A stretch of DNA of 64,000 nt from the NCBI GenBank assembly GCA_022113835.1, contig JAILWY010000005.1, positions 8,574,501-8,638,500 on the forward strand, given 5' to 3'. The notes beneath the pieces were generated by a model, which saw only the letters and a list, made by a program, of their open reading frames with translations, made no database searches and was not told the origin of the DNA. Shown one piece after another: positions 41,266 to 51,296 of this stretch. This DNA comes from Atopsyche davidsoni. Lineage: Eukaryota; Arthropoda; Insecta; Trichoptera; Hydrobiosidae. The position numbers and the translations under genes are program-made. The first letter of the stretch is position 1. Every line of letters begins with the position of its first letter.

Positions 41266-43106
41266 TTACAAATGCTCGCATTCGCAAATTATTGTTCTTC
41301 GACGTACATTTTTTTTTGTTTTTTTTGTATTCGTAATATATTTTTAGTAAAAGTTCTAGTAATAAGTTTTAGTAAAATAATATAGCACAACATTGAAACC
41401 GCTGATATTACAGATAGCTCTCTCGCAGGTTTTAGCAGTAATTGTTGGTTTTTGACTGAATGTTTTATTATTATGAAAGGTACAAGTAAATAGAAATTAA
41501 ATCAAAGTTATTGCAACTTAGCACTTCTACATTTTTATTATTCTAGTGTTATAGCTGGCATTAACATTGCTTAATTCAACGGCAGCTAATAACACCCTCG
41601 CGCGGTGATTCGCTCCTAGCCTTCCACGCTAGACGTCCAACTTTTTATACTTCTCTATTTATTCACATGACAGATTTATGACCAAATTACAGAGTGAGTA
41701 TATCCATACAAAAATAATAAAAATCTGCGCACCATAAATATTATTTCAATTATTCTCAATTACATGTTATTTTCAAATCATTCTAAATATGGCAAATCAA
41801 TCGTTTTATTTCCACCACTGGGTAATGACCCCATACGTCCACATACTGATCTTACGTTGCTAGGTGGGTTTATAAGAGGTAGAAATAACAAGTTTACATA
41901 AATGTATATTTGGATATTTTTTTTGTTTTAATTATGAACTACTACAAATTTTAAAGAAATTGTCTTTTTGAAATATTTCAGAGTCGATTAAAATATTATG
42001 AATTTCCAGTTATCGCCGCTGTGTCTAGGGTAGTACAAGTTATATAACTACAAATTGTAACGAAAACAGAAAATAAACGTTGTAATTGTAGAATAATTTT
42101 AAAATTTAAAGTAACTAAACCTGTATTTACTGTACTTGTCTCTAAGATGGTACTATTACTGCTTTGGCTCTACAATCTAAAGCTTTTTATCATATTGGAA
42201 AGTCGCAAGTATGTAGATTAACAGAGTGTGTATTAGCATTTTAAACGATATATTCAATATTGCGTGGGTGGCTGATTGAGCATTTTAAATAAATGAATAA
42301 ACTAACACCAAGTAAAATGTGTAAAAAATTACACTTGCGTACAACTTGACAATGCGTTTTATGTGATGGGGAGTATAAAATAAATGGACTAGTTAAAATT
42401 AAAAATACTTCAATATTAGTCATCTAAATGGTATCCGTAAAAAAATATACACGAAAAATTATACACAATTGATAGGCATTAATGTTTTTATGGTTATAAA
42501 TTGCATATTGAAAATATTATTTTATTATAGTATTCATATTACAACCACCGAAATATTAAAATTAAACGCTCTGTCATTACATATTTTTGTAACGAAAACG
42601 TTGGTTGGTTTTTTTTTTTTAATTTCTATTGAATGTATTTTTTATATTCTGTATTAATAATCTAAAATTTATAAAAAGTTGCCGTATTTTGCCCAATATT
42701 TAGTCGAATTTTTCCATTGCCACTCGGCTAAAATAATCAATTAAATAAGCTTCATTTAAGTCTATGCATCTAGTCTCTTATTAAAAAAAAATCTATTTAA
42801 AATTTTGAACTTAAGTCATCATGTTAAGTCATCATTAAGTATCAGTGAAAAATAAATGGATAGGGTCATTAACTTAATCTTGAGAGTAATTACAACTGAG
42901 GATCATTTAAAAAATAACAAAGAAGAATAAATTAGAAGAAAATTATAATTTTAGAATAGATATTATTACTTTTTAAAATTTTGCACATTCTAGGTTTATT
43001 TATAGCAACATATTTAAATTGGAGCTTACTTCACAATTTGCTTTTTATTTTATCACATGGTGAAAATTGGAAACTTTTTTGGAAATATTGTATGTGATAA
43101 CAGATT
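41266..43106. other. AT-rich upstream flank of the transporter exon
   Basis: No gene. At about 42718-42733 cattgccactcggcta is an inverted single copy of the tagccgagtggcaatg motif found in the tandem array downstream. Confidence 0.5.
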
Positions 43107-43530
43107 GCGTTTTGCTCAGCTAAGTGGCAGCAATGACTCCATACACAAAAAAAACAATCGGGTATCCGGAAACAGTCATGTAGGAGTCATTTACTTTCGG
43201 TAAGCCGAGTGGCAATACTGGTTATAACAATCATTAGACAATACAGAGTCAAATGCATTTATTGTAAATAAATTATTGATATGTGTGTATTTAAGATTTA
43301 TCTTCCGACGATAAGTCATTGCGTTTTAATCAGCTAAGTGGCAGCAATAATTCCATAGCGACAAATAAATCGGGTATCCGGAAACAGTCGAGTAGGAGTC
43401 ATTTATTTTCGGTGGCCGAGTGGCAATAATGCCTAAAACAATCATTAGACAATACAGAATCAAATGTATATATTCTATTATATTAAGTTAGATTAATGTC
43501 AATCAGAATGCGTTTTTATTTACCCATGCA

Positions 43531-43760
43531 GGTATTAGTATGTTTATGTGATTAAGCACATTTTTTCACACATTGAAAACGATTAAAGAAAACTCTCAGA
43601 AAATATCATCGTGACTTGTGTGGGATTCGAACCCACATCCCCAAGCTTTCATGGCCGGTGCATTTATCCAACTATGCTAACGAGCCACTGCAATTTAGTG
43701 AGAATTTTTAATAATCATATTCTACATATGAACCAATATGCTCGGGCTAAATAATAAATA
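43531..43760 (-). mobile_element. tRNA-containing inverted-repeat element inserted in repeat copy 3
   Basis: The element interrupts the tandem unit: the unit stops near 43530 and resumes at ttgactccat (43761). It has degenerate inverted ends (for example gtgattaagcacat on the left against gaaccaatatgctcgggc on the right, reading inward) around a tRNA-like core at 43612-43686. It is clearly related to 18387-18590: both carry ctctcagaaaatatcatcgtga next to the tRNA 3' acceptor end. No ORF is present, so it is non-autonomous. It could be a MITE that captured a tRNA, or a tRNA-SINE with inverted flanks. Confidence 0.7.
43612..43686 (-). pseudogene. tRNA-like sequence (cloverleaf-capable, non-canonical anticodon loop)
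   Basis: Read on the minus strand it is 75 nt and folds as a tRNA. The acceptor is GGCTCGT/ACAAGTC (6 of 7 pairs, one G-T) plus discriminator A. The D-arm is GCAT/ATGC with AGTTGG in the loop. The T-arm is GTGGG-TTCGAAT-CCCAC, perfect, and overlaps a B-box. The anticodon stem CCGGC/GCTTG has one mismatch and one wobble. The loop CATGAAA has A at position 33 instead of U, so the formal anticodon TGA is unlikely to work. It lies inside a repeated element, which argues for a tRNA-derived repeat with pol III promoter boxes rather than a working tRNA gene. Confidence 0.6.
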
Positions 43761-44084
43761 TTGACTCCATAGCGCAAACACTTGGGCGTCCGGAAACAGT
43801 CGAGTAGAAATCATTTACTTTCGGTAAGCCGAGTGGCAATAATGCCTAAAACAATCATTAGACAATACAGAATCAAATGCATATATTCTAAATAAATTAT
43901 TGATAAGTGTGTATTTAAGATTTATCTCCTGACGATAAGAGTCATTGCGTTTTAATCAGCTAAGTGGCAGCAATGACTCCATAGCGCAAACAATCGGGCG
44001 CCCGGAAACAGTCGAGTAGGAGTCGTCTAGTTTAAGTGAGCCGAGTGGCAACAATGACTCCAACAGTGATCAGACAATAAGCGG

Positions 44085-44144
44085 TCAGGCGGTCAGGCAG
44101 TCGCAGTCGCAGTTCTCCCGGGCAGAAGCCGCCATGGCCGCATA
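44085..44144 (+). promoter_or_regulatory. Likely 5'UTR / core promoter of the SLC16-like gene
   Basis: This GC-rich stretch between the last upstream repeat and the start codon contains short direct repeats (ggtcaggc twice, cagtcg twice) and no TATA box. No convincing pyrimidine-rich 3' splice site precedes the ATG, so the exon probably includes its own transcription start nearby. The exact cap site cannot be read from the sequence. Confidence 0.4.
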
Positions 44145-44145
44145 A
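44134..44145 (+). promoter_or_regulatory. 3-codon upstream ORF overlapping the transporter start codon
   Basis: ATG GCC GCA TAA sits in near-optimal Kozak context (gccgccATGG). Its stop codon shares its last A with the main ATG (TAATG). Known behaviour of such minimal uORFs is to lower initiation at, or feed reinitiation to, the main start. Whether that happens here is inference, and it assumes that transcription starts upstream of 44134. Confidence 0.5.
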
Positions 44146-44433
44146 TGGGCACGCTGTGCCGCGCGCGCTCGTGGCCGCTGCTGCAGGCGGCGCCGCTAGC
44201 CGCCCCGCCGCGGCCTCCGCGCGCGCCGCCCCCGCTGTCGCTGCACGTGACGGCGCAGGCTCTAGCGCGGCGCCTGCTGTGTCGCCACTACTACCCCGAG
44301 GGCGGCTGGGGCTGGGCCGTGTGCGCCTGTGCCGTGCTCGCCCAGGTCGTCGCGCACGGCCTGCAGCTCGCCTACGCCGTCATGGTGCAGCCCGAGCGCA
44401 ACAAGTACGGCGTCACGGCCGTGCAAGCTTCAG
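44145..44433 (+). CDS. First coding exon of an SLC16-type monocarboxylate transporter-like protein (partial gene)
   Basis: SLC16 proteins are 12-helix plasma-membrane carriers for monocarboxylates and related small solutes. The exon encodes 96 residues plus one base of the next codon. Residues 1-50 form a Pro/Ala/Arg-rich cytoplasmic N-terminus. Residues 51-57 read PEGGWGW, matching the family signature [D/E]G[G/S]WGW just before helix 1. Residues 57-80 form a hydrophobic helix, followed by VQPERNKYGVTAVQAS. The exon ends at a consensus donor CAG|GTAAAC in phase 1; reading on gives GKLLR and a stop, so splicing is required. It is far more GC-rich than its surroundings. The start is the first in-frame ATG after a short uORF. 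No further SLC16 exon was found up to 64000. Family assignment is good; orthology and substrate cannot be told from one exon. Confidence 0.82.
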
Positions 44434-44691
44434 GTAAACTACTCAGGTAGTACTAACTTCCGGTTGCCGACAGCTAGTCTCCTAGGGAGCGCACTTTTCA
44501 CTGTTCCCCAGTCTGCCTCCCTTCCCTTCTATTCGTCTCTGACTATCTATGAAGACAGCGTCTCCGTTGAGTAGTGCGCTGAATAACATGAAAATTGTGT
44601 CTCGTACATCTACAGATGATCACTTTTACTGTACATCTACTATAAACTTACACGCTTTTCGAATACCCCTGGTTATGGAGAGCATCTGCAG

Positions 44692-44734
44692 CCTGATCGC
44701 AACAAGTACGGCGCCACGGCCGTGCAGGCTTCAG
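44692..44734 (+). pseudogene. Duplicated exon-end block, copy B (possible mini-exon)
   Basis: This 43-nt copy of the transporter exon end reads PDRNKYGATAVQAS in the parental frame. It is preceded by ctgcag and followed by gtaaac, so both splice-site dinucleotides are present. Because 43 is not a multiple of three and the parent exon ends in phase 1, joining here gives TCA GCC TGA, an immediate stop. Confidence 0.55.
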
Positions 44735-44992
44735 GTAAACTACTCAGGTAGTACTAACTTCCGGTCGCCGACAGCTAGTCTCCTAGGGAGCGCACTTTTC
44801 ACTGTTCCCCAGTCTGCCTCCCCTCCCTTCTATTCGTCTCTGACTATCTATGAAGACAGCGTCTCCGTTGAGTAGTGCGCTGAATAACATGAAAATTGTG
44901 TCTCGTACATCTACAGATGATCACTTTTACTTTACATCTACTATAAACTTACACGCTTTTCAAACACCCTTGATTGTGGAGAGCATCTGCAG

Positions 44993-45035
44993 CCTGATCG
45001 CAACAAGTACGGCGCCACGGCCGTACAGGCTTCAG
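44993..45035 (+). pseudogene. Duplicated exon-end block, copy C
   Basis: Same structure as copy B: ctgcag before, gtaaac after, 43 nt, with GTACAG replacing GTGCAG near the 3' end. Inclusion after the first exon would end translation at the second codon of the block. Confidence 0.55.
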
Positions 45036-45363
45036 GTAAACCCTTTATTTTTTTTGCAGCGCTGTAGTACTACCTTTCTGTGCCGACAGCTGGTCTTTAG
45101 TCTATAAATAATATACAATATACACAATTCATTCATTCGTGAGGGGGGGTTTCCTAGGGAGCGCACTTTTCACTGTTCCCCAGTCTGCCTCCCCTCCCTT
45201 CTATTCGCGTCTGACTATCTATGAAGACAGCGTCTCCGTTGGGTGATGCGCTGAAAATCATGAAAATAGTGTCTCGTACATCTACAGATGATCACTTTTA
45301 CTGTACATCTACTATAAACTTACACGCTTTTCAAATACCCTTGATTGTGGAGAGCATCTGCAG

Positions 45364-45406
45364 CCTGATCGCAACAAGTACGGCGCCACGGCCGTACAGG
45401 CTTCAG
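45364..45406 (+). pseudogene. Duplicated exon-end block, copy D
   Basis: Same 43-nt block with flanking AG and GTAAA; it shares the GTACAG variant with copy C. It is followed by a pyrimidine run ending in tttgcag, another plausible 3' splice site. Confidence 0.55.
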
Positions 45407-45744
45407 GTAAACCCTTTATTTTTTTTGCAGCGCTGTAGTACTACCTTCCTGTGCCGACAGCTGGTCTTTAGTCTATATATATAATATGCAATATACACAA
45501 TTCATTCATTCGTGAGGAGGGGTTTCCTGGGGAGCGCACTTTTCGCTGTTCCCCAGTCTGCCTCCCCTCCCTTCTATTCGTCTCTGACTATCTATGAAGA
45601 CAGCGTCTCCGTTGAGTGATGCGCTGAAAAACACGAAAATGGTGTCTCGTACATCTGCAGATGATACACGAGATGATGATGTCGTATATCTACTACAAAC
45701 TTACACGCTTTTCGAATACCCTTGGTTATGGAGAGCATCTGCAG

Positions 45745-45787
45745 CCTGATCGCAACAAGTACGGCGCCACGGCCGTGCAGGCTTCAG
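45745..45787 (+). pseudogene. Duplicated exon-end block, copy E
   Basis: Last well-kept 43-nt block, with the GTGCAG variant as in copy B, preceded by ctgcag and followed by gtaaac. After it the repeat unit decays over about 120 bp. Confidence 0.55.
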
Positions 45788-48700
45788 GTAAACCCTTACA
45801 TCTGCAGAGGATCACTTTAATTGTATATCTACCATAAACATACCATCATCATGATTAAACTGACACGTTTTCACAAATATGTTTAGTTATGGAGACCATC
45901 TTGGGTTCTAGGAAGATGCGCCCGTGTTTTAATTGTGCTAATATAAGTGAATACGAAATATACACTTTACATTAAAGTCAATATTCTATTTACCACGTAA
46001 TTATAAAGTTTTGAGGTTCAATTTTCCAATCCATAACATAATTTAAATTAAATTAAAATTTGATTGAATCGTTTAATTTGATCGTCAATGATATTTTTAG
46101 ACCAAAAGTATGTATAAATCGATTTTCCTAGGCTCTCATAGTGTATTTTTCAGTCTCTGAACAAACTCAATAACAAGCTCACCGAATGGTCTTTCGAGCC
46201 ATTTGTTGAGTTTATTTGATTTTTTATAAATAAACGTCTATAAACGTTCTAGCTCCGTCAATAATATCTCACGAATAGATTTATAGATATCGGATAAGTT
46301 TTTTTGTATATAGATACGTCAAATATTCGTATTTAACATCCGCTGACAAACATTGACTCGAAGGTGGTCCAAACAGACCGAATTGAAATATTTAGTTATG
46401 TACGATAATATCGCGATTTTTTTATTAACAGTATAATATTTTATACTTTAGCATGTTTTTATGCAATTTACACAATGTTGATATTGTACAATAATAATCA
46501 TTCGCAAAAATATAAGTACAAGTTACACAGTTTGTAATAATGGTTTTTAATAACTGCAATGTTGTTATATTTTTTTTAATTTTAAGACTCCTCGTAGCGA
46601 TTAACATTCTATCTATAGAAGGAATTTGATGATATAAATATAAAATTGTTACTTATCGACGCTGTTTATGCAAATCTATTTGAATAGTACACAACATCAA
46701 AAAAATGCAGACATAGCCTAAGATATGTTTTTAGCGTTTTTACTTGTAGAAACTATTTGTAGATATAACGATGCAAAACTAAAAAATATAATAATATCAC
46801 TATTTTATCATAACATAGACTTACCCTTTCCACCCACTATATTAGATGACAATGGATCCGAATACCGCCCTTAAATAGTTTATCCCGGACACACCCTTAT
46901 CTCCTTTATGTATAGACCTAATAAAGGATATCCATATTTTGATTTATCGACTCATGAAATTCCAACAAACTTCTAATGATTTGCTCGACGATAGAATAAA
47001 TAAACACACACTGAGTCCGAATCGACACTGCAGATAAAAATCGTTTCCCAAATAAATAAAAAAATAACTAATAAGCTTTTAGTATCTCTGATAAACAAAA
47101 TCGAACATTCGATTTCTTCTTATATTTGATGAATTCGAATAAATGATGTTAATAATCGATAAATCGACAAATTTTTAGCTTATTAATTATATAGTACATT
47201 TTTTCAAAGATTTCAAAACTTGAATAAATCAAGCTTGAATATAATCAATAACAACTCGTTTATTTTTTGAACATTTCTAGATAAACATAATTTAAATTAA
47301 TTATACTCATATTTCATAGATGTTTTTATTTATAATAAATATTATATAATCTTCACCGAATTCTAAAATAAAAGTGTCGCACATATTCAAGTTATCTACT
47401 ATAAAAAATTTTGCACCAAACTGTATCAAGCAGATTGGTGAAGGCAGTGTGGGTCCTTTAGATTATTTTCTCTGAATCTTGAGATCTCGTGGATAAGTTT
47501 TATTTTTTTGGGTGAAGTTTTGATTTCATCTTTGAATAAGTCATCTTTTTGGTGGTCGAATAATAAAATTGGGGCTGCCTGATGGAATAATTTAGTTACG
47601 GCGAAAAAAATATTTTTTCTGTCGAAAAGTATTTTTTATTAAACTATTATATTTAAAATATCCGTCATAAATAGATCCCAACTTCTCAACCAAATTTTAT
47701 CTCCTTTGCACTTTATTTATCTTGATATTAAGAACTTGTTGAAAGATTTTTTCTTATTATTTTTTTAATTTATGAACACAAAACACTAAATTTATGGGTC
47801 TCTACAAATCTGAGCCCATATTTTGATAATATTATTTATAATTTTGATTTAAAAAATTACAATATTTTTGCTTTCGGGTACGAAAAACAAAGCTATACCG
47901 GGGGAAAATTTTAAATATCGTTATTTTCTAGCATTTTAATGTGAAAACAAATCAAAGCAATTTGACATAGATAGATTCTAGGTATTAGTCGCAAAAACAG
48001 AATATTTAGAGGTGTCTACACACCCTACAACACAACTGATAATCAAACAGTATTTAGCCAGTGCAGTCCTTTTAAGTAAACAACGCAAAAGAGGATACTT
48101 TTAGATAATCACCGTTTAGTGGTCAGTTTTGCAGTGTTTAGGCATTTATTAAAAAAATTGTGGAATTAATAAAATAACCTTTACTTACAAGAAAAAAAAT
48201 GAACTTCTCAGCTTCGTTTAAGCCTCGTGGAGAGACTTCATTACGTCCGAGTACATCCATTTCATTATTCTGAAGTTTGTTCTTGTTCGCAAGAGCGGTT
48301 CTTCGTGGACGTGTGTTTTGCAGACTTAAGACAGTAAATATATTTCACTGTTATGTATGTTAGTTTTTATGATCAAGACGGAACTGTTTCTTGTATTTTT
48401 CTTACGACGTCTTGATTTTTTATGATCTCCAGGTAGGATTTATAATTGGCATAAAACTTTTTTAAGCCTATTTGAAGATTAAATAGGAAGAAAAAAAACA
48501 TTAAATACCTTTGAATATTTCTTTGTTGCTTAATACAACATCCAAAGTTTAAATGCTCAGCCAAACTACATTAATAAAATTGAAAAAAAAAACTACCATC
48601 AAAAGATAGACTACCTTAACATATTTTAGACTTGCGGATTCTAGAATTAGTACGTGTATTTTTTACCTATTAATTTAAATAAAATGTAACAAAAATACAT

Positions 48701-51256
48701 TAATAAGAAGTTTTCTGATTTCATTCAATAGAATAGATATTCATATGATCAAAGAAAAATTGCGTATTATTTAAATATAATACAAATAATAAGCACACAA
48801 TCAATATATTTTTAATCGTTAACATTATCTAATTAAAGTATCATGCTCTCTAAGACACATTTTTATGAAAAAACTGCTTTATTTTAATATTGAAGACATT
48901 TTTATATAAATTTTGTGAATAATTCATTATAACCCAATTGAAAAATAATTTTGTTTTTGTATTTCTATCCTGCTCTAGTCAACGGCGGTTGTATTCGGAG
49001 TATTCAATAAAATTAATCTCAATTGAATTTGTCACTGAATAGATCAAACCAATAAATGCAAATTCGCTAATTTATTCCCGATACTTAAGTTTATCGTTTT
49101 GATTCACATTCCTTATTAAACGAATGGCTTAAGATTACGGTGCACGAATACCATTTCATAATTTATTACGATTTCAACTCACAGAGAACCCAAAAAATAT
49201 TTTTTTTTTATAAACTACTAAATAGCAACTATCTTTCAGTAGACCCACAATATTATTCATGATGATAATTAAAAACAAATAATACTGTTAAATTATTAAA
49301 ATTGACTTGTATATTTTGTTATGAAAAAAAATTCCCTATTTTCTATTTAAAAATATTTTTTTAAAATGACATACTTAACATTATGAAAATAAATGGGATG
49401 TGGTTGAGAACAAATCATTAAACTCGTTTAGTGCATTTGATTGATGATCAAATAAGCTGTATTTTACACATACTCGTATAAAAAAGACTAATATTTACAT
49501 TGCATTTTCACATCTTAAATTTAGCCAAGGAAAATATTTAAAATTTTCACGCATGTGCGGATTTCGGAGTAATCGGCAAGAACAAAAAACAAACTGTTTG
49601 CTGATGTGCCATCATTAGCTGTGTTTTCTTTGGAATCTCTGTTGAATAAAAATGCAGTATATCTGCAGATTTTTCTGCATTGAATGTCTATTTTCATCAT
49701 CCAAATAAGACGAGCTTTTTATAATGATCCAGATGTTTTGCTTATAAACAAATCGAGAACTCAATTCAAAATATTTATTATTTCACATGCGAACCACTTT
49801 AAAGGCGAGTATTCTGAAATATAATTACGAAAAAAAAAAGAAGATATTTACAAAATTGCAAAACGAGAATCAAAATTCGTCTTTTAAAGATATTTTTAAA
49901 CATCATAGCTATGCAACATACCATATATTTTATTTTGAGAATATTCTTTAAAGCTACCATCCAAAAATTCTTTCAACCGTGAGTAGACAAAGCTGATGTT
50001 TTAATAATCATGATAATTTTGATTAAACTCAAGATTGGGTTCCACATTGGTTCAACTTTAACCTTTGCATGCTCACAATAAAAAAGATGCTCGGCTCCAC
50101 CATACTAATCTTACGCTATACTAATTACAAAACACACACCTAAAACGGAACCTCTCAACTATATTTCACCATATTTTTTATTACGTTTTTTTTATATATT
50201 GCGTAAAAAACTGTTGTATACAAAAAATGCATTACTGGTAATTGTCGATAAAATATTTTTAAACTTATTAAATATAAATTACACGTTAATATGTAAAATT
50301 ACTCCGTGGGAAAGGTAATTCGTAACATTTAATAGTAGACACGTGTCTCCCAAATTGATTATATTTCAGTGAAATCTCTAAAAATATAATTCTTTCAAAT
50401 TAATAACACAAAAATGTTTTAACAAGTATTTACATCAGTTTCATTCAAACATTTTCTAGACAGTTAAAACAGTAAATAATCCATTAGTTTTCCATTAACT
50501 CGATAATTTACGATCCAATTGACATAACAGTCATTTAAACAGTCTTGGTAAAATTTACGACATTACTTTAATTTTATCCATATAAAAATTATTGCCATAC
50601 CTATTCTTAAAGCCAGTCATTTTTCACGTAAAGTAATGGAGTTTTAGAACATTCCAGAGAATCGGTGTTCCCGACATACGCGTGACAGATAGCGCCCTTA
50701 GCTCTGTCGGGAAAAACAACTTTTTTTACAAAATTAAAATAACTGCCATTGTTAACTGACGTTTTATGGCCGTCAAGTTTTTCTCGATATTAATTGTTAT
50801 GAAGATTATCTCTGTCACACTTTTTGCCTTAAAACAAAAAAAAAATATGTCAAAAATAACAAATCGGTGTAATATTTTTTTTATTTTTGCTATCTACTAT
50901 TTTGTGGTAAGAAAATTTTACAGAATAATTTACTAATATTAAATTTTATTTATATGAGTACGAAAAATATTTTTCAATTACTGAGCATCTGATTTGACGG
51001 TTTAATTATTTTTTTAGTACTAATGAGATATCAACAAGTACATGGTAAATATATTAATAAATATTTATTCCTGCATTTAACTAGCATTTTTGTTCAACTG
51101 TAGTCATTTTTACCCTCTCACGTGTTAAGTCTAGGTTATTTTAAATATAGTCATTTTTAATTTAGAAAACCATTCAAATAAACCATCAAATGTTGAAACC
51201 AAAACGTATTTACGATTTTTTCTTTTTTAACTCATTTTTTTATATATTATGGTTGA

Positions 51257-51296
51257 GAACATCTAAGATGTTCGTGGTACACCCTTCAGGAGGGTG
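51257..51296. other. Two adjacent perfect hairpins
   Basis: gaacatc-taa-gatgttc (51257-51273) is followed 6 bp later by caccct-tcagg-agggtg (51280-51296). Both stems are perfect. Function unknown; could be a protein-binding palindrome or RNA structure. Confidence 0.5.

Larger units (their letters stand above)
43107..44085 (+). repeat. Four-copy tandem repeat immediately upstream of the transporter exon
   Basis: Copies begin at gcgtttt at about 43107, 43321, 43510 and 43947. Each contains agctaagtggcagcaatga (intact in copies 1 and 4, partial in 2 and 3), ccggaaacagtcg, a GAGTGGCAA core in gccgagtggcaa, and acaatcattagacaatacag (diverged in copy 4). Unit length is about 214, 189, 207 (after removing an insertion) and 139 bp. 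The fourth copy ends in the 5'UTR region, so the unit probably includes promoter-proximal DNA. Copy 3 is interrupted by the element at 43531-43760. Divergence between copies is modest but clear, so the array is not brand new. Confidence 0.85.
44391..45905 (+). repeat. Tandem duplication of the exon 3' end and adjacent intron (5 copies plus a degenerate tail)
   Basis: The motif cgcaacaagtacggc recurs at 44397, 44698, 44999, 45370 and 45751, giving periods of 301, 301, 371 and 381 bp. Each unit holds the last 43 nt of the exon, the GTAAA donor, a shared 'cctagggagcgcac...ccccagtctgcc' segment and 'gagagcatctgcag' before the next copy. The two longer units carry an extra 70-80 bp with a TA-rich stretch. 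A decayed sixth partial lies after 45787. Copies are about 95% alike by eye, so the expansion is recent. Frames read across the array are accidental because 301 is not a multiple of three. Confidence 0.9.

Noticed and set aside
43203..44052. gccgagtggcaa motif as a tRNA A-box
   Set aside because: It resembles the A-box of Leu/Ser tRNAs, but no B-box or cloverleaf follows at the right distance in any of the four units.
44156..44437. 93-codon Ala/Arg-rich frame inside the transporter exon
   Set aside because: Out-of-frame shadow of the GC-rich exon; the frame with PEGGWGW is the real one.
44329..45484. Several + strand frames of 81-108 codons repeating MKTASPLSS.ALNNMKIVSRTSTDD
   Set aside because: They arise from reading through the tandem array of duplicated exon end plus intron; the unit is not a multiple of three, the frames shift between copies and they cross splice sites.
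50640..50730. Inverted cccgaca...tgtcggg and a heat-shock-element-like GAACATTCCAGAG
   Set aside because: The inverted arms are only 7-8 bp with a long loop, and the third HSE half-site is imperfect; both are expected by chance at this scale.
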